Of a DNA stretch of 64,000 nt, positions 26,780 to 36,273 are shown piece by piece (positions within the stretch are counted from its first letter, which is position 1; each line of letters opens with the position of its first letter). This stretch comes from Sphingobium jiangsuense (GTDB taxonomy: Bacteria > Pseudomonadota > Alphaproteobacteria > Sphingomonadales > Sphingomonadaceae). Under the pieces are notes generated by a model. It saw only the letters and a list, made by a program, of their open reading frames with translations, had not been told where the DNA came from and searched no databases. Both the position numbers and the translations under genes were made by a program. The DNA is taken from NCBI RefSeq assembly GCF_014196495.1, contig NZ_JACIDT010000015.1, positions 1 to 64,000 on the forward strand, read 5' to 3'.

Positions 26780-27928
26780 ATGCCGCTGCCCGATCATGTG
26801 GTGCTGGTCCTGCAAGGCGGCGGCGCGCTCGGATCGTTTCAGGCGGGCGTCTATGAACAGCTTTCCGCGCTGGACATAGAGGTGGACTGGGTCGCGGGCA
26901 TCTCCATCGGCGCGATCAACGCCGCGATCATCGCCGGCAACCCGCCCGAACGCAGGCTGGAAAGGCTGCGCGCCTTCTGGAACAAGGTGAGCGGCGGCAT
27001 GCCCAATTTCTGGCTGCCCGAAAGCAACCATGTCCGCGAGGCCGCGCATCTGGCGGCGGCGACCGTGGTGGCGATGCAGGGCGTGCCGGGCTTTTTCCGC
27101 CCCCACGGCCTGCCCGCGCCGCTGATGCCGCCCGGATCGCGCGGGGCGATCAGCCTCTACGACAGCTCTCCGCTCATCGAGACGCTCGACGAGCTGGTCG
27201 ATTGGGACCTGCTGAACGACGGGCCGGTGCGGCTGTCGGTCGGCGCGGTCGATGTGGAAACCGGCAACTTCGTCTATTTCGATACCCGCTCGCCCCAGGG
27301 CGGCCCGCGCCCCAACGGGCGGATCGACGCGCGGCACATCATGGCGTCGGGCGCGCTGCCGCCCGGCCTGCCGCCGATCGAGATAGACGGCCGCCATTAT
27401 TGGGACGGCGGCCTCGTTTCCAACACGCCGCTCGCCTATGTGCTCGACAATCAGTGCGACACCGACATGCTGGCCTTTCAGGTCGATCTCTTCCCCGCCG
27501 AAGGACCGATGCCGAGGGAACTGACCGACGTCTGGTCGCGGCAGAAGGACATCCAATATTCCAGCCGCACCCGGCAGGTAACGGACCTCTATCTGCGCTT
27601 CCGCAAGGAGCATGGCGCGATCCGCGCGGTACTGGACAAGCTGCCCGCCGCCATGGCCGACGACCCGGACGTGGCGCGCCTGCGCGGGATGATCAACGAG
27701 GGCGCGCTCAACATCGTCCACCTCATCTATCGCAGCCGCGAATGGGAAAGCGGCGCGCGCGATTTCGAATTTTCCCGGTCCACCATGCTCGACCACTGGA
27801 CGCAGGGCATGGAGGCGGTGCAGGACGTGATGCACAAGGGCGACCTTATCGCCCGCAACATCGTCGACGGGTCCACCGCCGCCTTCGATCTCGACCGGCC
27901 GGATCATCTGAAGGAGAAGAAAGCATGA
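26780..27928 (+). CDS. Patatin-like phospholipase family protein
   Basis: The 382-aa protein has the patatin catalytic elements: the oxyanion loop GGGALGSFQAGVYEQL, the nucleophile elbow GISIGAINAAIIAG (G-x-S-x-G), and the catalytic Asp in YWDGGLVSNTPLAY. A C-terminal extension from about residue 240 is typical of the subgroup found beside 3-hydroxybutyrate dehydrogenase genes. It should hydrolyse an acyl ester, possibly a lipid. ATG 26780 gives the family start MPLPDHVVLVLQGGGALG; the in-frame ATG at 26735 would lie only a few bases from the predicted transcription start. Its stop overlaps the start of bdhA (ATGA). Confidence 0.92.
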   Translation: MPLPDHVVLVLQGGGALGSFQAGVYEQLSALDIEVDWVAGISIGAINAAIIAGNPPERRLERLRAFWNKVSGGMPNFWLPESNHVREAAHLAAATVVAMQGVPGFFRPHGLPAPLMPPGSRGAISLYDSSPLIETLDELVDWDLLNDGPVRLSVGAVDVETGNFVYFDTRSPQGGPRPNGRIDARHIMASGALPPGLPPIEIDGRHYWDGGLVSNTPLAYVLDNQCDTDMLAFQVDLFPAEGPMPRELTDVWSRQKDIQYSSRTRQVTDLYLRFRKEHGAIRAVLDKLPAAMADDPDVARLRGMINEGALNIVHLIYRSREWESGARDFEFSRSTMLDHWTQGMEAVQDVMHKGDLIARNIVDGSTAAFDLDRPDHLKEKKA

Positions 27929-28722
27929 CGCAGGGCAAGTCCCTTACAGGCAAGACGGCGCTGGTCACCGGGTCCACCTCCGGCATCGGGCTGGCCTATG
28001 CCAGGGCGCTGGCGGGCGAGGGGGCGAATGTCGTCATCAACGGCTTCGGCGATGCCGATGCGATCGAGAAGGAGCGCCGGGAACTGGAGGCGCTGAGCGG
28101 CGCGCGGGCGCTCTATTCCGGCCATGACCTTACGAAAACGGAAGAAATCGAGGCGATGATGCGGGATGCCGCGCAGGCTTTCGGCGGCGTCGATATCCTC
28201 ATCAACAATGCCGGCACCCAGCATGTCGCGCCGGTCGAGGAATTCCCGGTGGAGAAGTGGGACCTCATCATCGCGCTCAACCTTTCCTCGGCCTTCCACA
28301 CGACGCGGCTCGCCGTGCCTTATATGAAGGAGCGGAAATGGGGGCGGATCATCCAGACCGCCTCGGCCCATTCGCTGGTCGCCTCGCCGTTCAAGAGCGC
28401 CTATGTGACGGCCAAGCACGGCCTTGCCGGCTTCACCAAGACGATCGCGCTGGAACTGGCGACCTCCGGCGTCACCGCCAACTGCATCTCGCCCGGCTAT
28501 GTGTGGACGCCGCTGGTCGAGAACCAGATTCCCGACACGATGAAGGCGCGGGGGCTGACGCGCGAGCAGGTGATGAACGACGTGTTGCTCGCCGGGCAGC
28601 CGACCAAGCAGTTCGTCACCGCCGAGCAGGTGGCGGCGATGGCGCTGTTCCTCTGTTCCGACGCGGCGGCGAACGTCACCGGCGCCAATCTGTCGGTCGA
28701 TGGCGGCTGGACGGCGCAATGA
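27925..28722 (+). CDS. bdhA: 3-Hydroxybutyrate dehydrogenase (SDR family)
   Basis: The 265-aa short-chain dehydrogenase interconverts 3-hydroxybutyrate and acetoacetate with NAD, a step in polyhydroxybutyrate use. It shows the cofactor motif TALVTGSTSGIGLAYARAL, NNAG (ILINNAGTQHVAPVEEFP), catalytic Ser in TASAHSLVASPFKSAY and the Y-x-x-x-K pair in YVTAKHGLAGF. The bacterial HBDH signature SPGYVWTPLVENQIPDTMKA is present. Its ATG at 27925 overlaps the patatin stop by four bases, so the two are translationally coupled. Confidence 0.92.
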   Translation: MTQGKSLTGKTALVTGSTSGIGLAYARALAGEGANVVINGFGDADAIEKERRELEALSGARALYSGHDLTKTEEIEAMMRDAAQAFGGVDILINNAGTQHVAPVEEFPVEKWDLIIALNLSSAFHTTRLAVPYMKERKWGRIIQTASAHSLVASPFKSAYVTAKHGLAGFTKTIALELATSGVTANCISPGYVWTPLVENQIPDTMKARGLTREQVMNDVLLAGQPTKQFVTAEQVAAMALFLCSDAAANVTGANLSVDGGWTAQ

Positions 28723-28828
28723 ACGGCGTTTCCGGGCCAACAGCTGTTTCACTTGGCTCGAAATCGCTCTAAAGGGCGACCGATTTGGTCTTGATGCGCG
28801 GTGTCGCGCAATGATTCGGGAGGCGGTT

Positions 28829-29464
28829 TTGAGCGAGGTTGATTTTGCGGCGATGCGTGCGGCCATGGTGGCGAGCCAGCTTCGCACCAGCGACGTCAAT
28901 GACAGTGCGGTGATCGCGGCCATGCTGCGCATCCCGCGCGAGGATTATGTGCCCGCCGAGCGCCGCGAAACCGCCTATGTCGATCGCCCGATCCCGCTGG
29001 GCAACGGCCGCGCGATCAATCCGCCGCTCGCCACCGGGCGGCTGCTGACGGTCGCGGAGATCGCGCCGGGCGACAAGGTGCTGCTGCTCAATGACGCGAC
29101 CGGCTATTCCTCCGCGCTGCTCGATGCGATGGGCGCGGTCGTGACCGCCGTGGACGAGGCGGACCGCCCCGCCACTCTGCCCGCCGCCGTGACCTGGGTG
29201 CAGGGGCGGGCGGAGCAGGGCCATGCCGAGGGCGCGCCCTATGACGTGGTGCTGATCGACGGCGCGGTGGAGGAAATTCCCGATGCGCTCAAGGCCCAGC
29301 TGGTCGATGGCGGCCGGATCGTCGCGGGGCTGGACGAGCGCGGCGTGACCCGCCTCGTCGCCGGGCGCAAGATCGGGGACGCGGTCGGGTTCGTCAATCT
29401 CGCCGATCTGGAGATGGTGCGGGCGGCGGGCTTCCGCGTGCGCCCGCGCGAATTTACCTTCTGA
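28829..29464 (+). CDS. pcm: Protein-L-isoaspartate O-methyltransferase homolog with divergent SAM motif
   Basis: The 211-aa product matches the alphaproteobacterial Pcm family: FAAMRAAMVASQLRTSDVND, RIPREDYVPAERRETAYVDR, and RPIPLGNGRAINPPLATGRL in place of the canonical substrate loop. The SAM-binding motif I reads KVLLLNDATGYSSALLDAMG, whereas active enzymes normally have a G-x-G-x-G-type loop, so catalytic competence is uncertain. I chose TTG 28829 because GGGAGGCGGTT precedes it and the family starts MSEVDFAAM; an in-frame ATG at 28811 is possible. In related genomes a tolC gene usually follows; here it does not. Confidence 0.85.
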   Translation: MSEVDFAAMRAAMVASQLRTSDVNDSAVIAAMLRIPREDYVPAERRETAYVDRPIPLGNGRAINPPLATGRLLTVAEIAPGDKVLLLNDATGYSSALLDAMGAVVTAVDEADRPATLPAAVTWVQGRAEQGHAEGAPYDVVLIDGAVEEIPDALKAQLVDGGRIVAGLDERGVTRLVAGRKIGDAVGFVNLADLEMVRAAGFRVRPREFTF

Positions 29465-29599
29465 TCGAACCTTTTTTCGTCGGAAAGAGCGCTCATCCTG
29501 CCCTATAACCGGTTGAATTGTGCCAGCTTGACACAATAAGAGAAGCTGTCATTGTGCGATCCGGCAAAGAGGGGTAGTGTGGTTGCAGGTGGGCTTGGG

Positions 29600-30190
29600 A
29601 TGGGCGATATGAGCAAGGAACCGTCCATGGAGGAAATCTTGTCCTCCATCAAACGTATCATTGCCGAAGATGCGGAAAATGCGGTGTCCGGGCGCGCGCG
29701 TTCCGATCAGAAGGCGCGTCCGCGCAGGGAAAGCGACCGCGAGGCCCATCGCAAGAACGTGATCGCCAATATGGTGGCGGACGGCGGGGATGAGCCCTTG
29801 TCCTATGTCGATGAGGTTCTGGAACTGACCGACGAAATGCCGCGTGTCGGCAAGGGAGCGGAAATGGACCATGACGTGACGCCTTCCCCCGCCCGCGCCG
29901 AAAGCGCCACGGCTGCGCCTTCCCCTGCTTCCGCCGCGGCGCCGGAAACGCCCGCAACGCCGGAAACCATCGTATCGGTGGAAAGCGAGGTCGCGGCACG
30001 CACCTCTCTGGCGGCGCTCTCCTCGCTGGTGGTCAAATCCGCCGAGCCGGGCGAGAGCAATACGCTGGAGGGGCTGGTCCGCGACATGCTGCGCCCGATG
30101 CTGAAGGACTGGCTCGACAGCAACCTGCCGACTATGGTCGAAGGCATGGTGGCACGCGAAATCGCGCGGATTACGGGGCGGCCTCTTTAA
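29600..30190 (+). CDS. popZ: PopZ-like polar organising protein (DUF2497)
   Basis: The 196-aa protein has the two conserved ends of PopZ: an N-terminal client-binding helix (SKEPSMEEILSSIKRIIAED) and a C-terminal oligomerisation region (LEGLVRDMLRPMLKDWLDSN, LPTMVEGMVAREIARIT). They are joined by an Ala/Pro/Glu/Ser-rich disordered linker. In Caulobacter PopZ condenses at the pole and tethers the origin through ParB. The start could be ATG 29600 or 29609. An inverted repeat TTGTG-N9-CACAA lies upstream at 29518-29536, overlapping a TTGACA. valS follows downstream, as is usual in alphaproteobacteria. Confidence 0.82.
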   Translation: MGDMSKEPSMEEILSSIKRIIAEDAENAVSGRARSDQKARPRRESDREAHRKNVIANMVADGGDEPLSYVDEVLELTDEMPRVGKGAEMDHDVTPSPARAESATAAPSPASAAAPETPATPETIVSVESEVAARTSLAALSSLVVKSAEPGESNTLEGLVRDMLRPMLKDWLDSNLPTMVEGMVAREIARITGRPL

Positions 30191-30242
30191 GGCGGTTTCC
30201 ACCGTTGCCTGCCGGCGAAATTGGCTGACCGCTGCCTTTTTA

Positions 30243-30320
30243 CCGTCACCCCCGCGCAGGCTGGGGTCGTAAGCGATGTTGCGCATCGTCTCCTGAGATA
30301 CCAGCCTGCGCTGGCATGAT
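30243..30320. repeat. Bipartite palindromic repeat (REPIN-like), copy 3
   Basis: CCGTCACCCCCGCGCAGGCT continuing GGGGTC faces GATACCAGCCTGCGCTGGCA continuing TGATG. It lies in the 357-base gap between popZ and valS. Confidence 0.85.
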
Positions 30321-30368
30321 GGGCCGGGATGGCTAGCTGATCTTTTTTCCCAGCCAGAATAAAGACAG

Positions 30369-30394
30369 GGCTTCGACAACCTCAGGGCGAACGG
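30369..30394. repeat. Short dispersed repeat of the TTCGACAA-CTCAGG-GAACGG type
   Basis: GGCTTCGACAACCTCAGGGC followed by GAACGG resembles a repeat commonly seen between genes of sphingomonads and some other proteobacteria, whose reverse translation reads PFALRLSKP. Only one copy is in this window, so the assignment rests on general knowledge. Confidence 0.5.
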
Positions 30395-30424
30395 TTCTTT
30401 TATCCGCAATTCTTTTGTCCGCAA
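30395..30424. repeat. Two tandem copies of a 15-bp unit
   Basis: TTCTTTTATCCGCAA is followed directly by TTCTTTTGTCCGCAA, one base different. The T-rich units stand out in the GC-rich gap. The rest of the gap, up to the valS start at 30548, shows nothing else that I can support. Confidence 0.7.
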
Positions 30425-30547
30425 TCAGCTGAAAGCGGCCATCCTCGCGCATCGGTTGCGTTCCCGCACTCCGGCCACAGCCCCCAGCCGCAAAGACCGC
30501 CGCCCGCTGTTCCCTTTTCCGGCAAATCCCGTTAAAGCCTCGCGCCT

Positions 30548-33256
30548 ATGACTGAACTCGCCAAGACATTCGATCCGTCCTCCATCGAGGCGCGCTGGTA
30601 TGCCCATTGGGAAGGGCGGGGGCTGTTTCGCCCGGACCGCCCGGATGCGCAACCCTTCACCATCGTCAATCCGCCGCCCAACGTCACCGGCAGCCTGCAT
30701 ATCGGCCATGCGCTCGACAATACGCTGCAGGATATCGTGATCCGGTACGAGCGGCTGCGCGGCAAGGATGCGCTGTGGGTGGTCGGCACCGACCATGCGG
30801 GCATCGCCACGCAGATGGTGGTCGAGCGCCAGATGAATGCGCGCGGCGAGAAGCGCACCGACTACACCCGCGAGCAGTTCATCGACAAGGTGTGGGAATG
30901 GAAGGCGGAGAGCGGCGGGACGATCACCGGCCAGCTTCGCCGCCTCGGTTGCTCGATGGACTGGAGCCGCGAGCAGTTCACCATGGACCCGCATTTCACC
31001 CGCGCGGTGGTGAAGGTGTTCGTCGATCTCTATAATCGCGGCCTGCTCTATCGCGACAAGCGGCTGGTGAACTGGGACCCCGGCCTCAAGACCGCCATTT
31101 CCGACCTGGAGGTCGAGACGAAGGAAGTGCAGGGCAAATTCTGGCACTTCCGCTATCCGCTGGCCGACGGCGTGACGCTAGACGACGGCCGCGATTATAT
31201 CGTCGTCGCCACCACGCGCCCGGAAACCATGCTGGCGGACATGGCCGTTGCGGTGAACGGCGGGGATGAACGCTACAGGAGCGTGATCGGCAAATATGTC
31301 GAACTGCCGATCACCGGCCGCCGCATTCCGATCGTCGCCGACGAGCATGCCGACCCGGAACTGGGGTCGGGCGCGGTCAAGATCACGCCGGGGCATGATT
31401 TCAACGACTTCGAGGTGGGCAGGCGCGCGGGCATCAAGGCCGCCGACATGCTCAACATGCTGGATGCCGATGCGAAGGTGGTGCAGACCGCCGATGGCCT
31501 GATCCCCGCCGACTATATCGGCCTCGACCGCTTCGACGCGCGGACGAAGGTGGTCGAGGCGCTGCGCGCGCTCGACCTGCTCGATTTCGCGATGGTCGAG
31601 GTCGAGGGCGAGGGCGAGGGCGAGAACGGCACGAAGGCAACGCGCAAGGTCGAGAAGATCGAGGACCGGGTGATCCAGACGCCCTATGGCGACCGGTCCG
31701 GCGTGGTGATCGAGCCGTGGCTGACCGACCAATGGTATGTGGATGCGGCGACGCTGGCGAAACCGGCGATCAAGGCGGTGAAATCCGGCGCGGTGGAGAT
31801 CGTGCCGAAGGCCTGGGAAAAGACCTATTTCAACTGGATGGAGAATATCCAGCCCTGGTGCGTCTCCCGCCAGCTCTGGTGGGGGCACCGCATCCCGGCA
31901 TGGTATGACGAGGACGGCGCGGTCTATGTCGCCGAGGATGAGGATGCGGCGCGGGCGCTTGCCGGCAACAAGCCGCTGACCCGCGACAATGACGTGCTCG
32001 ATACCTGGTTTTCCTCCGCGCTGTGGCCGTTCGCGACGCTCGGCTGGCCGGAGGACGATGCGCTGGTGCGGCGGCATTATCCTAACGACCTGCTCATCTC
32101 CGGCTTCGACATCCTGTTCTTCTGGGATGCAAGGATGCTGATGCAGGGCATTGAATTCATGAAGGAAGTGCCGTGGAAGCGGCTCTACCTCCATGGTCTT
32201 GTCCGTGCTGCCGACGGGCAGAAGATGTCGAAGTCCAAAGGCAATGTGGTCGATCCGCTCGGCCTCATCGACAGCTATGGCGCGGATGCACTGCGCTTTT
32301 TCATGGCGGCGATGGAGAGCCAGGGCCGCGACGTGAAGATGGATGAGAAGCGCGTGGAGGGCTATCGCAATTTCGCGACCAAGCTGTGGAACGCCACCCG
32401 CTTCGCCATGGCGAACGGCATCGGCGCTTCCACCTCGGTCGGGGCGCCCGCCACCGCGCAGGCGGTGAACCGCTGGATCATCGGCGAAGTGGTCGAAACC
32501 GTTGCCGCGCTCGACAAGGCGCTGGCCGAACTGCGCTTCGATGCGGCGGCCAATGCGATCTATCATTTCGTGTGGGATCAGTTCTGCGACTGGTATCTGG
32601 AGCTTATCAAGGGCCAGATCGACGAGGAGACGAAAGCCGTCGCGGGCTGGGTGCTCGACCAGATCCTCGTGATGCTGCATCCGTTCATGCCGTTCATCAC
32701 CGAGGAATTGTGGCATGCGCTTGGAGAGCGGGACCATGACCTGATCGTCGCCCGCTGGCCCGCACCCGCCGCTGCGGTCGATGCCGAAGCCAAGGCCGAG
32801 ATCGAATGGCTGATCCGGCTGGTGAACGGCGTGCGCGCCGCACGGGCCGAACTCAACATTGCACCGGGCGCGCGGCTGGAGATGTTCGTGCGCGACGCCG
32901 GGCCTGCCACCGGCCATCGCCTGAGCACGCAGTTTGCCGCCCTGTCGCGCCTCGCGCGGGTCAATAGCTGCTCGGCCGACGCGCCGCCCGCCGGGGGATC
33001 GGCGCAGGTGGTGGTGGATGAGGCCACGTTCATCCTGCCGCTGGAGGGCGTGATCGATATCGCGGCTGAAAAGGCGCGTCTTTCCAAAGCTCTGGAGGCC
33101 GTTTCGAAGGAAGTGAAGTCGCTTGAAGGGCGTCTCGGCAATCCGGCCTTCGTCGAAAAGGCGAAGCCGGAGGCGGTGGAAAAGGCCCGTGCCGACCATG
33201 CCGAGAAATCGGCGGAGGCGGAGCGGCTCCAGGCGGCGCTGGCGCGGCTGGCGTGA
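30548..33256 (+). CDS. valS: Valyl-tRNA synthetase
   Basis: This class I synthetase charges tRNA-Val and edits threonine. The 902-aa protein has HIGH at residues 51-54 ([20 protein letters not shown]) and KMSKS at 559-563 ([20 protein letters not shown]). The CP1 editing domain ([19 protein letters not shown]) lies between them. An anticodon-binding domain and the C-terminal coiled-coil arm ([20 protein letters not shown]) of valyl enzymes complete it. Length and architecture are normal. Confidence 0.97.
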   Translation: MTELAKTFDPSSIEARWYAHWEGRGLFRPDRPDAQPFTIVNPPPNVTGSLHIGHALDNTLQDIVIRYERLRGKDALWVVGTDHAGIATQMVVERQMNARGEKRTDYTREQFIDKVWEWKAESGGTITGQLRRLGCSMDWSREQFTMDPHFTRAVVKVFVDLYNRGLLYRDKRLVNWDPGLKTAISDLEVETKEVQGKFWHFRYPLADGVTLDDGRDYIVVATTRPETMLADMAVAVNGGDERYRSVIGKYVELPITGRRIPIVADEHADPELGSGAVKITPGHDFNDFEVGRRAGIKAADMLNMLDADAKVVQTADGLIPADYIGLDRFDARTKVVEALRALDLLDFAMVEVEGEGEGENGTKATRKVEKIEDRVIQTPYGDRSGVVIEPWLTDQWYVDAATLAKPAIKAVKSGAVEIVPKAWEKTYFNWMENIQPWCVSRQLWWGHRIPAWYDEDGAVYVAEDEDAARALAGNKPLTRDNDVLDTWFSSALWPFATLGWPEDDALVRRHYPNDLLISGFDILFFWDARMLMQGIEFMKEVPWKRLYLHGLVRAADGQKMSKSKGNVVDPLGLIDSYGADALRFFMAAMESQGRDVKMDEKRVEGYRNFATKLWNATRFAMANGIGASTSVGAPATAQAVNRWIIGEVVETVAALDKALAELRFDAAANAIYHFVWDQFCDWYLELIKGQIDEETKAVAGWVLDQILVMLHPFMPFITEELWHALGERDHDLIVARWPAPAAAVDAEAKAEIEWLIRLVNGVRAARAELNIAPGARLEMFVRDAGPATGHRLSTQFAALSRLARVNSCSADAPPAGGSAQVVVDEATFILPLEGVIDIAAEKARLSKALEAVSKEVKSLEGRLGNPAFVEKAKPEAVEKARADHAEKSAEAERLQAALARLA

Positions 33257-33340
33257 AAAGGCGGACGCGGGCCTGTGTCCGTGCCGTCTGCCGATATTGA
33301 GGCATCATGGAAATACTATGCCGCAAAGCATTGATATACG

Positions 33341-35374
33341 ATGTCGATGGGTAATGACGTGAAGGGCGCGCTCGGCATCGCCCTCCTCATGACCTGTGCT
33401 CAGGCCCATGCGGCGGACGGCGAGGCGCCAGCGGAGGGCGCCGCTCAAGGCGCGATCGTCGTATTGGGGCAGGGCCTGCCGCCTCCTCCCGCGACGCCCG
33501 CCTATGGCACGGAGGTGCTCGATCGGCGGAGCCTCGTTACCGAGCCTTCGGGCCGGGTCGAAAATGCGCTCGCCACCATTGCCGGTTTCCAGCAATTCCG
33601 TCGCTCCGACAGCCGCTCCGCCAATCCCTCCGCCCAGGGCATGACGCTGCGCGCGCTGGGCGGCAATGCGTCGAGCCGGGCGCTGCTGCTGCTCGACGGC
33701 GTGCCGCAGGCCGATCCGTTTTTCGGCTACATCCCGTTCACCGCGCTGGTGCCGGAGCGGCTGGGCGCGATCCGCGTGACGCGCGGCGGAGGTGTCGGGG
33801 CCTTCGGCGCCGGAGCCGTCGCGGGTACGGTCGAGATGATGAGCGCCGACCGCGCGCAATTGCCGCCCTATGAGGCTTCGGCCTTCCTCGGCAGCCGCGA
33901 CGCGCAGGAGGCGAGCGCGACCCTCTCCCCCGATATCGGCGCGGGGTTCCTCTCGCTGTCGGGCCGGTGGGAGCGGGGGGACGGCTTCTGGACGACGCCC
34001 CACACTCTGCGCGTCGCCGCCAGCGTTCCGGCGCGCTACCGCGACTGGTCGACCAGCCTGCGCGCCGTCGCGCCGGTGGGCCGCCATGGCGAGATACAGG
34101 CGCGCCTCGCGCTGTTCCGCGACAATCGCACCTTGCGCTTTGCCGGGGCGGACAGCAGCAGCGAGGGCGAGGACGCCAGCATCCGCTATGTCGGGCGCGG
34201 GCGCTGGCAGGTCGATGCGCTGGCCTATGTGCAGGCGCGCAACTTCACCAATATCACGGTAAGTTCAACCAGTTACCGGCCTGTCCTCAATCAACGTGAT
34301 ACCCCCGCAACGGGCCTTGGCGGCAAGCTGGAACTGCGTCCGCCGGTCGGTGGCGGCCATGTGCTGCGCATCGGTGCGGACACGCGGATCGTTTCGGGCA
34401 CGATGCTGGAAGATGCGCTCGACGCCACGGGGAGGGTGACGGCGCGCCGCCGTGCCTTCGGGCGGCAACTGATGGCGGGGCTGTTCGTGGAGGACGACTG
34501 GACGCTGGGCCGCCTCACCCTGACCGGCGGGGCGCGGGTGGATCGCTGGACGATCCGCCGCGCGTCCTTCTTCGAGCAGAGCGGGGCGGGCGTCACCACC
34601 ATCGACGACCATTTCCCTGACCGGCGCGGGTGGGAGAGCAGTTTCCGCGCCGGGGCGCTGTGGCAGGCGAGCCCCGCCATCGCCCTGCGCGCGGCGGGCT
34701 ATACCGGCTTCCGCCTGCCGACGCTCAACGAGCTCTATCGCGGCTTCACCGTGTTCCCGGTCCGCACCGATGCCAATCCGGCATTGAAGCCGGAAAAGCT
34801 GAAGGGCGTCGAGGCGGGCGTCGACCTGACGCCCGCGCCGGGCCTGCGCCTGGCCGCGACCGCCTTCTACAACCGGCTGGACGACGCCATCGCCAATGTC
34901 ACCCTCCCACCCCCCGCCACCAATGTGCGCCAGCGCCGGAATGTGGACGCGATCGTCGCCAAGGGGGTGGAGCTTTCCGCCGAGGGGGATCTGGGGCGGG
35001 TGCATCTGGCGGCCTCCTATGCCTATGCCCATGGGAAAGTGCGGGCCGCAGGCGGCCTCGACGGGCAGGCGCCCGCGCAAAGCCCGCGCCATATGGCGAG
35101 CGGCGCCATGGGTTGGGCCCCGGTCGAGGGAAGCGATCTGGGGTTGAGGCTGCGCTATGTCGGTCCGCAATATGAGGACGATCTGGGCGAGAACCGCATG
35201 TCCGACGCCTTCACCGTCGATGGCCATGCCCAATGGCCGCTGGCGCGCGGGGTCAGCCTTGTCGGGCGGGTCGAGAATCTGTTCGATGCGCGCGTCGTCA
35301 CCCGGCAGGTGGGCGCAGATATCGACCTTGGCCTGCCGCGCACCTTGTGGCTGGGTATAAGGATAACCGGATAA
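33341..35374 (+). CDS. TonB-dependent outer-membrane receptor
   Basis: The 677-aa protein has a signal peptide (GALGIALLMTCAQAHAA) and a plug domain (RVENALATIAGFQQFRRSDS, SRALLLLDGVPQADPFFGYI, VTRGGGVGAFGAGAVAGTVE). A 22-strand-type barrel ends in LWLGIRITG, with barrel signatures such as FRLPTLNELYRGFTVFPVRT and NPALKPEKLKGVEAGVDLTP. The organisation resembles BtuB/CirA-type receptors. The substrate is unknown, and no cobalamin riboswitch or Fur box was seen upstream. Start options are ATG 33341 or 33347, neither with a strong ribosome-binding site. The divergent-orientation TetR gene next door ends 12 bases away and probably serves emrAB. Confidence 0.9.
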   Translation: MSMGNDVKGALGIALLMTCAQAHAADGEAPAEGAAQGAIVVLGQGLPPPPATPAYGTEVLDRRSLVTEPSGRVENALATIAGFQQFRRSDSRSANPSAQGMTLRALGGNASSRALLLLDGVPQADPFFGYIPFTALVPERLGAIRVTRGGGVGAFGAGAVAGTVEMMSADRAQLPPYEASAFLGSRDAQEASATLSPDIGAGFLSLSGRWERGDGFWTTPHTLRVAASVPARYRDWSTSLRAVAPVGRHGEIQARLALFRDNRTLRFAGADSSSEGEDASIRYVGRGRWQVDALAYVQARNFTNITVSSTSYRPVLNQRDTPATGLGGKLELRPPVGGGHVLRIGADTRIVSGTMLEDALDATGRVTARRRAFGRQLMAGLFVEDDWTLGRLTLTGGARVDRWTIRRASFFEQSGAGVTTIDDHFPDRRGWESSFRAGALWQASPAIALRAAGYTGFRLPTLNELYRGFTVFPVRTDANPALKPEKLKGVEAGVDLTPAPGLRLAATAFYNRLDDAIANVTLPPPATNVRQRRNVDAIVAKGVELSAEGDLGRVHLAASYAYAHGKVRAAGGLDGQAPAQSPRHMASGAMGWAPVEGSDLGLRLRYVGPQYEDDLGENRMSDAFTVDGHAQWPLARGVSLVGRVENLFDARVVTRQVGADIDLGLPRTLWLGIRITG

Positions 35375-35386
35375 GATATTGATTGA

Positions 35387-36049
35387 TCATCCGGAAAGAC
35401 GGCCGCCTGCACCGTCGGGCGCATAGGCGCGCAGGAACAGCGGCACCGCCCGCTCTACCTCCCTTTCCCGCTGCCCGGCCGTGACTTCGGGGATCAACCC
35501 CAGCAGGCATTGCTGTTGCAGGCGGGAAACGCACAGATGCATGAAGGTCTGCGCCGCCTCGACAGGATTGTCGCGCCGCAGCTGGCCCCGCTCCATCACG
35601 CCGGAGAGGAACTCCGCGAGCAGGACGACCGTCTGCCACGGCGCCCGGTCGAAGAAGATGCGCCCGGCCTCAGGAAAGCGGCCCGCCTCCGCCGTCACCA
35701 GCCGGTTTAGGGCGATGGCGTCGGGCGAGGTGACCTTCTCCAGCAATTTGAGGCTGAAGCACCGCAGCGCCGTGGGCAGATCGCCGCTCAGGTCGAGAAT
35801 CTCCGAAAGCTGGGCGCGAAAGGCGGTGGAGGCATGGTCGATGACGGCGGTGAACAATTCCTCCTTCGACGGGAAATAGCTCCACAAGGTTCCCTTCGAC
35901 CCACCCAGCGTCGCGGCGATGGCGGACATGGTCGTGCCCGAATAGCCATGATCCAGAAAATGGCGGGACGCGGCGATAACGATCGTCTCGCGCCGATCCT
36001 GGCGGCGGCTTTCCCGCCGGCCCGTTGCGGTGCATTTCTCTCCGTTCAT
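35387..36049 (-). CDS. TetR family regulator of the divergent emrAB operon
   Basis: The 220-aa regulator has an N-terminal helix-turn-helix (RRETIVIAASRHFLDHGYSG, TLGGSKGTLWSYFPSKEELF, about residues 18-65) and an AcrR/AefR-like C-terminal domain (AEFLSGVMERGQLRRDNPVE). ATG 36049 is used; the frame stays open upstream but across the promoter. Its own predicted promoter (TTGTCA, 17 bases, TATGGT; minus strand 36059-36087) has its -10 inside an inverted repeat, which suggests autorepression. It is divergent from emrA. Confidence 0.92.
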   Translation of the reverse strand: MNGEKCTATGRRESRRQDRRETIVIAASRHFLDHGYSGTTMSAIAATLGGSKGTLWSYFPSKEELFTAVIDHASTAFRAQLSEILDLSGDLPTALRCFSLKLLEKVTSPDAIALNRLVTAEAGRFPEAGRIFFDRAPWQTVVLLAEFLSGVMERGQLRRDNPVEAAQTFMHLCVSRLQQQCLLGLIPEVTAGQREREVERAVPLFLRAYAPDGAGGRLSG

Positions 36050-36055
36050 AATTAC

Positions 36056-36132
36056 CGTACCATAGAGTACGATTTTCCTGTTGACAAGACATGCGTCCGG
36101 GCGCAATGGCACGCTTGATACTAAGTGGTACG
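36056..36132. promoter_or_regulatory. Divergent tetR/emrAB control region with two operator-like sites
   Basis: Site 1 (36056-36071) is CGTACCATAGAGTACG, with arms CGTAC/GTACG. Site 2 (36118-36132) reads CGTACCACTTAGTAT on the minus strand, a clear variant of site 1. Between them TTGACA (36081-36086) can serve as the -35 of emrA. On the opposite strand TTGTCA with TATGGT forms the tetR promoter, its -10 lying within site 1. Confidence 0.6.
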
Positions 36133-36273
36133 GCTTTTCCATGTCGGCAGATCGCACTTCCCATTTTCCTCGTTCGGCGCTGACGGGCCGCCTTGCATCG
36201 CGGCCGCGCGCTTCCTTCCCCGGCGCCCTTCTTCCCCGCTCGTCTGGCACGGGACATTGCAGGGAGCAATCCG

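Noticed and set aside
33257..33340. Cobalamin riboswitch or Fur box before the TonB receptor
   Set aside because: The 84-base gap is too short for the riboswitch and no Fur-like inverted repeat is visible.
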